Shown here one piece after another: positions 1 to 6,358 of a stretch of DNA of 39,218 nucleotides (its first letter is position 1; each line of letters begins with the position of its first letter). The position numbers and the translations under genes were made by a program. The stretch is from Caryophanales bacterium (GTDB lineage: Bacteria; Bacillota_I; Bacilli_A; RF39; UBA660). The stretch is taken from the NCBI GenBank assembly GCA_016282375.1, contig JAEEKI010000016.1:1-39218 (forward strand), written 5' to 3'. The notes beneath the pieces are model-generated. The model was not told the origin of the DNA and ran no database searches. It saw nothing but the letters and a program-made list of their open reading frames with translations.

Positions 1-955
1 TTATTCCCACATCGATAAAGGCTTGATATAACGCTTGTTTGGCACTGGCTTGTTGTTCTGATGTTAAAGTACTATTTAATGTATGTCCACTTAATCCATA
101 TTGCGTATATGGTTGACTTAAACATATTTCGTTTCCTTCATATGTTATACATGTATAATATTTACTACTGTCTTGGCCGATATAGACATTATGGCCTGTT
201 GCTGTTCCACTAATTTGTAATGTTCCCCCATAATTTGGATAGGTACATGGATTATCATATGTACAGGTACTTGTATCAAACCAATAACTTGTTGGGCCTG
301 GTATGGTTACTGTTCCTGCTACACAAGAGACATTGGCTACTTTAAATCTTCCGGCATATGTTTTACCGGATAACGCACTTTGATCTTGAATAGCATTATA
401 AAACTTACTTGTGAGTGTCCATACAGCTGTACTTGTTGCACTACCTATTCCATCAATTTGCGCACCACTTACCACTGTTGCGGCATAGTTTGTATATGTA
501 AGACTAGATAAATCTGTTTCACTTTTAATATTGTTTGTTCCTTCTGATACGTGCGCATTACTTGCTAATGTTCCTTGAATTGTAAACTCATTACCTGTTA
601 CTCCACTTGTATGAGAAGTATACTTATCCGTTGAAGTCCATTCATAAATGATATTATACGTACATACCATACTATAATCAGTATTTGCCGTGAAGTTTAC
701 AGTTAGTGTAGTATTATTCTCGGCAGCCACATTACCTTGTTTAGCTTCTACCATATTGGATGCCGTTACATTAAGAAGCATATCTCCACCTAAGGTATCA
801 AACACCATGTTATTTTGCTCGGTTACGGTATTAGCATTTACCACATTAGTTATATTTAAATTACCAGTGGCAAAATACGCATACGTTGCTCCAATAATAA
901 ATGTTAGTAAGGTAACTATGGCGATAACTATTAATACAATGTTATTCTTTTTCAT
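1..955 (-). CDS. Surface protein with TasA/SipW-like N-terminus, cut at window start
   Basis: The reading frame is open from an ATG at 955 down to the window edge, giving 318 codons with the C-terminus missing. The N-terminus is a short basic stretch, then a hydrophobic segment ending GATYAYF. This resembles the signal region of TasA/camelysin-type proteins, so the product is probably exported. Residues 1 to about 210 closely match the N-terminal module of the leucine-rich-repeat protein at 33203-34798 (shared stretches such as TTGNLNITNVVNANTVTEQN with one change, MVCTY, SGVTGNEFTIQ). The visible C-terminal part (SGTATGHNVYIGQ, LSQPYTQYGL, KQALYQAF) matches the C-terminus of the protein at 20160-21281. 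The Shine-Dalgarno is AGAGGTG upstream of 955. The specific function is unknown, and the mosaic build is the notable feature. Confidence 0.85.
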   Translation of the reverse strand, partial: MKKNNIVLIVIAIVTLLTFIIGATYAYFATGNLNITNVVNANTVTEQNNMVFDTLGGDMLLNVTASNMVEAKQGNVAAENNTTLTVNFTANTDYSMVCTYNIIYEWTSTDKYTSHTSGVTGNEFTIQGTLASNAHVSEGTNNIKSETDLSSLTYTNYAATVVSGAQIDGIGSATSTAVWTLTSKFYNAIQDQSALSGKTYAGRFKVANVSCVAGTVTIPGPTSYWFDTSTCTYDNPCTYPNYGGTLQISGTATGHNVYIGQDSSKYYTCITYEGNEICLSQPYTQYGLSGHTLNSTLTSEQQASAKQALYQAFIDVGI

Positions 956-1026
956 ATAAACACCTCTATTATTTATAATCAAATCTTAACACAACTATAT
1001 AATATTTACAATGACATCTTACATAT

Positions 1027-1887
1027 TTATTTCCTAGTAATTATAAATATCTTATCAAATAGTTTATGTAATAAAGATAATATAAAAATAACAAAATAAA
1101 TACCAATATTTAAATCAAGAAAGATGCATATAAAACTTAATATTCCCAGTATAATACCATATAAATAACATCCCCCTTTTGTATAGGGACTAAACATTAA
1201 TAAAGGTGCAATAAACACACTAGCAAAAAGAAAATTATTATTCATATATAAATCTAAATTAACATGACGAGTAATAATACTATATATGATTAATAAAATA
1301 TAAAAAGTAATAATTCCTGATATAGGAATGTGTTTTTTATAAGAATACTTGAAACATAATACTACTAAACTTAATAAAGAAAAAAGCCATAAAGTATTAG
1401 AAATACCACCTGGTCCTTGGCCAATAAGGTAATCTAATATTGAATATTTATGTTCTACGGATAATTCTAAAGTATTTAAGAAAGTATAATGTTTAGTAAT
1501 AAGTTCGTAGACAAAAACTATAATCATAAAAACTGGAACAATATTAATTTTTAAGAAACAAAAAATAATATTTAAAATAATTAATGAAGTAACATACACT
1601 AGCAAATTTATGTTAGGCATTACTACAAGAGAAATTAAGATGTTTATTAATAAAATATAAGAAAAGAATCCTTTTTTCTTAATAAGAGAAAAAATAATAG
1701 AAATAATAATACTTATTAAAACTAAGTATAAAGGTTTAAACATCATTACCATTGATACTAAATCTTTACGATATAAATGAATTCCATTTTTATAAAATCC
1801 ATATAACATAAATGGTAATAATAAACCAAGTATTACTTTAACTAGACTCTTTTCATTTTGACCACTATGAAGATAAACTCTATTCAT
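1027..1887 (-). CDS. RnfD-like membrane subunit, divergent
   Basis: A 286-residue polytopic membrane protein with about eight or nine hydrophobic segments. The segment DYLIGQGPGGISNT, and the C-terminal stretch FLFASVFIAPLLMFSPYTKGG followed by another helix, follow the pattern of RnfD/NqrB subunits (LGxxPGSIGETS; the P-T-P-region helix pair). RnfD normally carries FMN bound to a threonine in an SGAT motif and I cannot find that motif here. The start at 1887 is chosen because GGAGGG lies five bases upstream; a longer frame to 1950 has no ribosome site. The gene overlaps the end of the rnfC-like gene by eight bases, so the two are translationally coupled. No rnfG, E, A or B follows; the next gene encodes a surface protein. 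Family assignment is fairly secure, electron-transport function is doubtful. Confidence 0.7.
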   Translation of the reverse strand: MNRVYLHSGQNEKSLVKVILGLLLPFMLYGFYKNGIHLYRKDLVSMVMMFKPLYLVLISIIISIIFSLIKKKGFFSYILLINILISLVVMPNINLLVYVTSLIILNIIFCFLKINIVPVFMIIVFVYELITKHYTFLNTLELSVEHKYSILDYLIGQGPGGISNTLWLFSLLSLVVLCFKYSYKKHIPISGIITFYILLIIYSIITRHVNLDLYMNNNFLFASVFIAPLLMFSPYTKGGCYLYGIILGILSFICIFLDLNIGIYFVIFILSLLHKLFDKIFIITRK

Positions 1888-3037
1888 GATTTCCCTCCAA
1901 AAAAGCCCGAAGGTTAATATGACTTGGACATATATAAGAACATAGACCACAATTAATACAATTTGAGGATCTAACTCCCGTATCCATTACCTTTTTAGGA
2001 TTAACACGAACCGGACAAATTTTGTAACACATTCCACAGTTTATACAACTATTTTCTTTAATCTCTTCATCAGGTATAACTATTAAACCAATTGTATTCT
2101 TAGTTACCATGGTCTTTTCTATTTGGCATGGGCTTCCAGTCATTAAACCATCTAAAATAAACAGATTATTACCTTTATTATTAATTTTAAACTTATTATT
2201 AATAATATCTTTCATTAAGGTACCAACCTTAACTTTTAAAACCATTGATTTAACTAAACTTGGACCAGCAATTGTAATAAAAGTTTCATATGTAAACTTA
2301 TTATATTTAATAGCATTATATAATTCATACATCGTTTTAGCATCAATTACAAAAGAATCTATATCTTTTAAATCCAAATACTCAAGTAGAAAAAAAGGCG
2401 TTGCTAATAAATACTTATCTTCGATTAAACGAAGAGATATATTAGGATATGTTCCAATCTTAGATAAAAAGGTTTCAATATTATCCGTATTATTACTCTT
2501 AATTACAATACTTGTATTTTTAATCTCAAAACTACTAGCTAAAATATCCGCCATTTCTAAAATCTCACGATGGTATTTTTTTAAAACATAAGCATTATTT
2601 TGAATATATGGTTCATCATCAAAACCACTGATAACTAGATTATTAATCTTTTTAGTTTCTAAGGTGCTTGCAACATATTTAAAATAATATTCATATAATC
2701 TACTAATTATAAAATCTCGATCATATTTATTATCTTTATATTTACGATTCTTCTTCTCTTCTTCTTTAAAATCGTTTTCAATTACAATAGCATTTCCTGG
2801 TCTACCATCAACATTTAAAGTTGTCATCCCAATAATTTTTCCTGAGATAGGACTAACTATTTTATTTAAATTATCCTCTAAAAGAATTGTCCCTTTATAA
2901 ACATATTCATTGGTTTTAACTAAAGTTTTATAATTCTTTTTCATGGGAATATAAAGATAGTCAGCATCTAAATACTCCACTATATTACTATTATAAACGA
3001 TATCAATATTTGTTTTTAATTTCGTTAATTTTCTCAT
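1880..3037 (-). CDS. RnfC-like iron-sulfur protein lacking the NADH/FMN loop
   Basis: This 385-residue protein has the RnfC order: an N-terminal barrel-sandwich (residues 40-92, ending NAIVIEND), a middle region with GFDDEPYI (137-145, equivalent to the NgaECEPY motif), an SLBB-like segment with GLMTGSP and TKNTIGLIVI, and two C-terminal 4Fe-4S motifs (Cys 331/334/337/341 and 360/363/366/370, each CxxCxxCxxxCP). In RnfC the GGAGFPT loop that binds NADH and FMN precedes the ECEPY motif; here that place reads YVASTLETKK. The iron-sulfur relay is therefore intact while the hydride-accepting site looks lost. The gene is first in a pair with the rnfD-like gene. The upstream sequence has a TATAAT at about 3050 but no convincing -35 or Shine-Dalgarno. 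Confidence 0.8.
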   Translation of the reverse strand: MRKLTKLKTNIDIVYNSNIVEYLDADYLYIPMKKNYKTLVKTNEYVYKGTILLEDNLNKIVSPISGKIIGMTTLNVDGRPGNAIVIENDFKEEEKKNRKYKDNKYDRDFIISRLYEYYFKYVASTLETKKINNLVISGFDDEPYIQNNAYVLKKYHREILEMADILASSFEIKNTSIVIKSNNTDNIETFLSKIGTYPNISLRLIEDKYLLATPFFLLEYLDLKDIDSFVIDAKTMYELYNAIKYNKFTYETFITIAGPSLVKSMVLKVKVGTLMKDIINNKFKINNKGNNLFILDGLMTGSPCQIEKTMVTKNTIGLIVIPDEEIKENSCINCGMCYKICPVRVNPKKVMDTGVRSSNCINCGLCSYICPSHINLRAFLEGNHE

Positions 3038-3126
3038 TTATACCACTGCTAAAATTATACTATAATGTAACCAATTTTCCTAGAATAAATGATAAAAATG
3101 TCTTTATCAATCTTATGTCAAATTGA

Positions 3127-3155
3127 TTGACTATATGTAACATTTTTGTTATTGT
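3127..3155 (+). promoter_or_regulatory. Promoter of small peptide copy 1
   Basis: TTGACT at 3127-3132, a 17-base spacer, and TATTGT at 3150-3155. The same pair and spacing occur in all three repeats. The predicted transcript starts near 3162, leaving a leader of about 55 bases before the ATG at 3218. Confidence 0.6.
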
Positions 3156-3217
3156 TACCATAGGAATACTTAATAAGTTGGGTGGTGCCAATCTTCTTTA
3201 TGAAGGGAGGCGATAAT

Positions 3218-3301
3218 ATGTATAAGAAAGATTTGTTAATCATTTCTCTAATCATTATTATTTTTCTTTTACTATTACTCCTTTTTATAGTTCTAATATA
3301 A
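3218..3301 (+). CDS. 27-residue hydrophobic peptide, copy 1 (candidate type I toxin)
   Basis: The ATG at 3218 follows GAAGGGAGG by seven bases and the frame ends in TAA at 3299-3301. The peptide starts MYKKDLLI, continues with an unbroken run of Ile, Leu and Phe, and ends FIVLI. It has one short basic N-terminus and a single membrane-spanning segment. This is the layout of the Ibs and ShoB toxins encoded beside antisense RNAs, although I recognise no sequence family. It could instead be a small membrane peptide with another role. The upstream promoter and overlapping antisense gene support the toxin reading. Confidence 0.7.
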   Translation: MYKKDLLIISLIIIIFLLLLLLFIVLI

Positions 3302-3415
3302 AAAGAAAAAACCACCTAGCTCAACAATGATTTAGGTGGAACAAATATTTTTTGGCAACACCCAACATCTGGATATTAAGTGTTCCTTTTTTATTGTATG
3401 AAGTTTCCCTCATCG
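3302..3415 (-). ncRNA. Predicted antisense RNA, copy 1
   Basis: Inferred from the minus-strand promoter at 3422-3450 (start near 3415) and a terminator at the other end: stem CCACCTA (3312-3318) with TAGGTGG (3333-3339), followed on the minus strand by TTTTTTCTTTTT (3301-3311). The RNA would be about 114 nt and would cover the 3' end of the peptide mRNA from just after its stop codon. That is the arrangement of B. subtilis BsrG/SR4 and TxpA/RatA. No ORF is evident in it. Confidence 0.55.
3357..3392 (+). terminator. Terminator of peptide mRNA, copy 1
   Basis: AACAC (3357-3361) pairs with GTGTT (3380-3384), with further partial pairing inside, then CC and six T. The stem is short, so termination may be inefficient. 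The first half also pairs with the mRNA leader. Confidence 0.45.
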
Positions 3416-3421
3416 ATATGC

Positions 3422-3450
3422 ATTATATCATAAATAATAATAATTATCAA
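3422..3450 (-). promoter_or_regulatory. Promoter of antisense RNA, copy 1
   Basis: On the minus strand, TTGATA (complement of 3445-3450), a 17-base spacer, and a perfect TATAAT (complement of 3422-3427). It is closer to consensus than the peptide promoter, as expected if the antisense RNA is made in excess. Confidence 0.6.
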
Positions 3451-3466
3451 TCCAGTGTCAAGTTGA

Positions 3467-3495
3467 TTGACTATGTGTAATATCTTTGTTATTGT
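3467..3495 (+). promoter_or_regulatory. Promoter of small peptide copy 2
   Basis: TTGACT at 3467-3472, 17-base spacer, TATTGT at 3490-3495, equivalent to copy 1. Confidence 0.6.
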
Positions 3496-3557
3496 TACAC
3501 TAGGAATACTTAATAAGTTGGGTGGTGCCAATCTTCTTTATGAAGGGAGGCGATAAT

Positions 3558-3641
3558 ATGTATAAGAAAGATTTGTTAATTCTTTCTCTAATCATTATTA
3601 TTTTTCTTTTACTATTACTCCTTTTTATAGTTTTAATATAA
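3558..3641 (+). CDS. 27-residue hydrophobic peptide, copy 2 (candidate type I toxin)
   Basis: Same length and architecture as copy 1: MYKKDLLI, an Ile/Leu/Phe core and FIVLI at the end. The GAAGGGAGG ribosome site is seven bases upstream. Against copy 1 it differs by Ile to Leu at residue 9 and by a synonymous CTA to TTA near the end. The small number of changes and their conservative nature support translation. Function is inferred from context only. Confidence 0.7.
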   Translation: MYKKDLLILSLIIIIFLLLLLLFIVLI

Positions 3642-3751
3642 AAGAAAACCACCTAACTATAACATAGCTTAGGTGGAACCATTTAATTGGCAACACTCAA
3701 CATATGACTATTAAGTGTTCCTTTTTTTATTGTATGAAGTTCCCTTCATCG
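3640..3751 (-). ncRNA. Predicted antisense RNA, copy 2
   Basis: Start inferred from the promoter at 3758-3786. The end is set by a hairpin with an 8-bp stem, CCACCTAA (3649-3656) with TTAGGTGG (3669-3676), extended by CTAT/ATAG, then TTTTCTTTT on the minus strand. The transcript overlaps the peptide mRNA 3' end. Confidence 0.55.
3692..3728 (+). terminator. Terminator of peptide mRNA, copy 2
   Basis: AACACT (3692-3697) pairs with AGTGTT (3714-3719), followed by CC and seven T (3722-3728). Confidence 0.5.
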
Positions 3752-3757
3752 ATATGT

Positions 3758-3786
3758 ATTATATCATAAATAATAATAATTATCAA
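3758..3786 (-). promoter_or_regulatory. Promoter of antisense RNA, copy 2
   Basis: Minus-strand TTGATA (complement of 3781-3786), 17-base spacer, TATAAT (complement of 3758-3763). Confidence 0.6.
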
Positions 3787-3802
3787 TCTTATGTCAAGTT
3801 AG

Positions 3803-3831
3803 TTGACTATTTGTAACAACAATGATATTGT
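3803..3831 (+). promoter_or_regulatory. Promoter of small peptide copy 3
   Basis: TTGACT at 3803-3808, 17-base spacer, TATTGT at 3826-3831. The spacer sequence differs strongly from copies 1 and 2, but both hexamers and the spacing are kept. Confidence 0.6.
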
Positions 3832-3893
3832 TACCCTAGGAATACTTAATAAGTTGGGTGGTGCCGATCTTCTTTATGAAGGGAGGCGATAAT

Positions 3894-3977
3894 ATGTATA
3901 AGAAAGATTTATTAATCTTTGCATTATTAATCATTATCCTTCTTTTATTATTACTGCTTTTTATAGTTCTAATATAA
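3894..3977 (+). CDS. 27-residue hydrophobic peptide, copy 3 (candidate type I toxin)
   Basis: The most diverged copy, still exactly 27 residues: MYKKDLLIFALL, then an Ile/Leu run, then FIVLI. Several codons differ synonymously from copies 1 and 2 (TTG to TTA, CTC to CTG, CTA to TTA), while amino-acid changes stay hydrophobic. This pattern argues that the peptide itself is under selection. The GAAGGGAGG site and spacing are unchanged. Confidence 0.7.
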   Translation: MYKKDLLIFALLIIILLLLLLLFIVLI

Positions 3978-4089
3978 AAGAAATCCACCTAACTCAACAT
4001 TGATTTAGGTGGTAGCATTATATAATGGCAACACCCAACATTGCGATATTAAGTGTTCCTTTTTTTATTGTATGAAGTTCCCTTCATCA
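3977..4089 (-). ncRNA. Predicted antisense RNA, copy 3
   Basis: Promoter at 4096-4124. The terminator stem is CCACCTAA (3985-3992) with TTAGGTGG (4005-4012), followed on the minus strand by ATTTCTTTT. The layout matches copies 1 and 2. Confidence 0.5.
4030..4067 (+). terminator. Terminator of peptide mRNA, copy 3
   Basis: AACAC (4030-4034) pairs with GTGTT (4053-4057), followed by CC and eight T (4060-4067). Confidence 0.45.
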
Positions 4090-4095
4090 ATATAC

Positions 4096-4124
4096 ATTAT
4101 AACATAAATTATTATGTCCTTCAA
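4096..4124 (-). promoter_or_regulatory. Promoter of antisense RNA, copy 3
   Basis: Minus-strand TTGAAG (complement of 4119-4124), 17-base spacer, TATAAT (complement of 4096-4101). The -35 is weaker than in the other copies; this is where the repeat array ends. Confidence 0.5.
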
Positions 4125-4144
4125 GTTTCACTATTTAAAGATAA

Positions 4145-5908
4145 TTATTTGGTATTTTCTTTTAGATATGCTTGTAAACTAATTGCTATATCATAAGGAA
4201 TTATTTTAGCTAGTTCGTTAGGCTCAGCATTCTTAATTTTTTCTAAACTACCATAGGTTTTTAATAAGAGTTTTTTACGCTTTTCACCAATACCTTCGAC
4301 ATTATCTAAAACACTTGATAAAGCGCCTTTACTACGAATTTGTTTATGATAAGAAATAGCATAGCGATGTACTTCATCTTGAATTCTTGTAAGTAAATTA
4401 AAGACATCTGATTCATTGGTTAAATCAATTGGTAATTGATTTGTATCTAAAAGTGTCTTAGTCCGGTGATGTTCATCTTTTTTAAGTCCACATATTGGAA
4501 TCGATATACCAAGTCTAGTTAACGCCTCTTTGCAAGCCGTCATTTGATTTTCTCCCCCATCGACGAAGATTAAATCAGGTAGATTCTCCCTTTCAGTCAA
4601 AAGACGAAAATAACGCCGATAAACAGCCTCGATCATCATATGATAATCATCATTTTTATCCACAGACATCTTATATTTACGATAGTCTTTCTTGGAGGGT
4701 TTACCATTTTTAAAGACAACCATCCCACTGACAGCAAAACTGCCAAAAAGATTAGAATTATCAAATGTTTCAATAACACTTAAATTAGGAATACCTAATA
4801 ACTCACCTAGTCTTTTGTTGGCATTAATAGTTCGTTTTTCATCTTGTTTAAAACTTTCCATTTCTCTTTCTAAATTTAATTTAGCATTGGTAAAACACAT
4901 ATCTAATAAGGATTTCTTTTTGCCTTTTTCAGGAATAACTATTTTTAAATCTAAGAGATCTTCTAAAACACTTTTGTTTATATCTTTATTACATAATAAT
5001 TCTTTAGGTCTTTCATGATTTTGATAAAAGGCATAGATATATGAGTTTAGTTCTTCTTCGAGAGATGAAACAGTATTAATAATGGTACTATGTCCACCAA
5101 GTAACTTACCATTTCGCAGAAAGAAGATTTGAATAGATAAATATCCATTTAAATAGTAATAACTAATTACATCACGATTAATATAGTCATGTAATTCAAC
5201 TTTTTGTTTATCAAGAACAACTTTAATATAATCAAGTTCATTTTTTAGTTCTAAAGCCTTTTCATAATTTAGATTCAAAGAAAGCGTATTAATCTTATCC
5301 ATTATTTTATCAATTAAAACTTTATCATTACCTCTTAGAAAAGATAAGATATCATTTTCCATTTTACTTAACTTTTCTTCATCAAGAGTATTAACACAAT
5401 ATCCTAAACACTCACCAATATGGTAATATAAACATAATTTATGGGGATTTCCTTCACACTTTTTTAAGGGATATAACCGATTAATTAAATTAACAATTCT
5501 TCTTGCAGCATAAGCATTAGGATAAGGGCCAAAAATAAGTTTTTTATCTTTCTTCTTAATTGAGGTATATCTTGCTACTTTAAGCATCGGATATGGTTTA
5601 GAAATATATTCTATGTAAGGATATGTTTTGTCATCCTTTAGTAAAATATTATATTTAGGATCATATTTTTTAATTAAGTTTAATTCCAATATAAAACTTT
5701 CGGTTTCGGTTTTGGTAACAATATATTGAAAATGATCTACTTCACTGACCATTAAAGCGGTTTTACCTGTTACAGTACCCCGAAAATAAGAATGTAAGCG
5801 TTTATTTAAATCTTTAGCTTTTCCCACGTAAATAATGATTCCCTCACGATTAATCATTTGATAGGAACCTGGTAAATGTGGTACTAATTTTAATTCATCT
5901 TTAAACAT
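4145..5908 (-). CDS. uvrC: Excinuclease ABC subunit C
   Basis: UvrC cuts the damaged strand on both sides of a lesion in nucleotide excision repair, acting with UvrA and UvrB. In order: an N-terminal GIY-YIG nuclease (PGSYQM, IIYVGKAKDLNKRL), a four-cysteine cluster (KKC, KLC, GEC, GYC) around residues 150-175, a UVR motif for UvrB contact near 200-230, a C-terminal RNase H-like nuclease (IETFDNSN, FVDGGENQM), and a terminal helix-hairpin-helix (VEGIGEKRKKLLLKTYGS). The 587-residue length is normal. The ATG at 5908 follows AAGGGAG, and a TATAAT lies upstream (complement of 5927-5932). It stands alone between the repeat array and the divergent YigZ-like gene. Confidence 0.96.
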   Translation of the reverse strand: MFKDELKLVPHLPGSYQMINREGIIIYVGKAKDLNKRLHSYFRGTVTGKTALMVSEVDHFQYIVTKTETESFILELNLIKKYDPKYNILLKDDKTYPYIEYISKPYPMLKVARYTSIKKKDKKLIFGPYPNAYAARRIVNLINRLYPLKKCEGNPHKLCLYYHIGECLGYCVNTLDEEKLSKMENDILSFLRGNDKVLIDKIMDKINTLSLNLNYEKALELKNELDYIKVVLDKQKVELHDYINRDVISYYYLNGYLSIQIFFLRNGKLLGGHSTIINTVSSLEEELNSYIYAFYQNHERPKELLCNKDINKSVLEDLLDLKIVIPEKGKKKSLLDMCFTNAKLNLEREMESFKQDEKRTINANKRLGELLGIPNLSVIETFDNSNLFGSFAVSGMVVFKNGKPSKKDYRKYKMSVDKNDDYHMMIEAVYRRYFRLLTERENLPDLIFVDGGENQMTACKEALTRLGISIPICGLKKDEHHRTKTLLDTNQLPIDLTNESDVFNLLTRIQDEVHRYAISYHKQIRSKGALSSVLDNVEGIGEKRKKLLLKTYGSLEKIKNAEPNELAKIIPYDIAISLQAYLKENTK

Positions 5909-5990
5909 AACTGCTCCCTTAAAGTTATTATACTACATAATTTAATTTTTTATCTTTTTAAGTTATAATATAGAAAACAAAGGAGTTAAG

Positions 5991-6335
5991 ATGTTATTAA
6001 ATACTTATACTTTAGAAGTTAAAAAATCAAAGTTTATTGGCCTACTTTATGATGTAAAACAAGAATCGGATGTTAAAGATATTCTTCTTAATTTAAAAAA
6101 AGAACACTCTAAAGCAAGACATATGCCCTATGCGTATATTATAAATGGCAATGCCAAAAAAACAGATGACAAAGAACCCCATAATAGTGCTGGTATGCAA
6201 ATATATAATCAATTAATGTATCACAATTTAGACCATCATTTGTTAGTTATTGTTAGATATTTCGGAGGCACGAAACTTGGTGCTAGTAATCTTTTAAGAG
6301 CCTATCTAGAATGTGCCAAGAATACAATTAAATAA
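5991..6335 (+). CDS. YigZ/IMPACT-family protein, N-terminal domain only
   Basis: The 114 residues match the IMPACT (UPF0029) domain of the YigZ/YvyE family: KKSKFIG near the start, HMPYAYI, DDKEPHNSAGMQI, then VIVRYFGGTKLGASNLLRAY. Usual family members are about 200 residues and carry a second ferredoxin-like C-terminal domain. Here the frame stops after the first domain and a terminator hairpin follows directly, with no remnant of the second. It may therefore be a natural short form. Family members are linked to ribosome or stress regulation, but their biochemical role is unsettled. AAAGGAG precedes the ATG, and TATAAT at 5964-5969 is a possible -10. Confidence 0.85.
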   Translation: MLLNTYTLEVKKSKFIGLLYDVKQESDVKDILLNLKKEHSKARHMPYAYIINGNAKKTDDKEPHNSAGMQIYNQLMYHNLDHHLLVIVRYFGGTKLGASNLLRAYLECAKNTIK

Positions 6336-6338
6336 AAA

Positions 6339-6358
6339 AGACTATTCATCGATAGTCT
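6339..6358. terminator. Bidirectional terminator, YigZ-like gene and sortase
   Basis: AGACTAT (6339-6345) pairs with ATAGTCT (6352-6358). T-rich tracts flank both sides (TTTTATTTTTTT on plus, TTTTTTATTT on minus). The hairpin contains the last codons and stop of the sortase gene. Confidence 0.75.

Larger units (their letters stand above)
3105..4124. repeat. Three tandem ~340-bp repeats, toxin-antitoxin-like units
   Basis: Three head-to-tail copies begin at TATCAAT at 3105, 3445 and 3781 (periods 340 and 336). Each contains, in order, a plus-strand promoter, a leader with GGGTGGTGCC, a strong Shine-Dalgarno (GAAGGGAGG), a 27-codon hydrophobic ORF, a CCACCT/AGGTGG hairpin, a second weaker hairpin followed by six to eight T, and a minus-strand promoter. 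Spacers between promoter hexamers differ in sequence but stay 17 bases long, and codon changes are synonymous or conservative. That pattern suggests functional selection rather than recent duplication alone. The array fills the whole gap between uvrC and the rnfC-like gene. Confidence 0.9.

Noticed and set aside
690-959. Plus-strand 89-residue frame at the first surface gene
   Set aside because: It is the complement of a frame that is homologous to two other proteins in the window; no ribosome site.
1027-1950. A start at 1950 for the rnfD-like gene
   Set aside because: The extra 21 residues overlap the iron-sulfur region of the rnfC-like gene in another frame and lack a ribosome site, whereas GGAGGG precedes the ATG at 1887.
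3118-3315. A 65-residue minus-strand open frame across repeat copy 1
   Set aside because: It is antisense to the small peptide and promoter, has no ribosome site, and no matching motif; the plus-strand 27-codon ORF with strong ribosome site explains the region better.
3105-4124. The tandem repeats as a MITE, insertion element or CRISPR array
   Set aside because: No terminal inverted repeats with target duplications, no transposase, and units of 340 bp with an ORF and two promoters do not fit short direct repeats with unique spacers.
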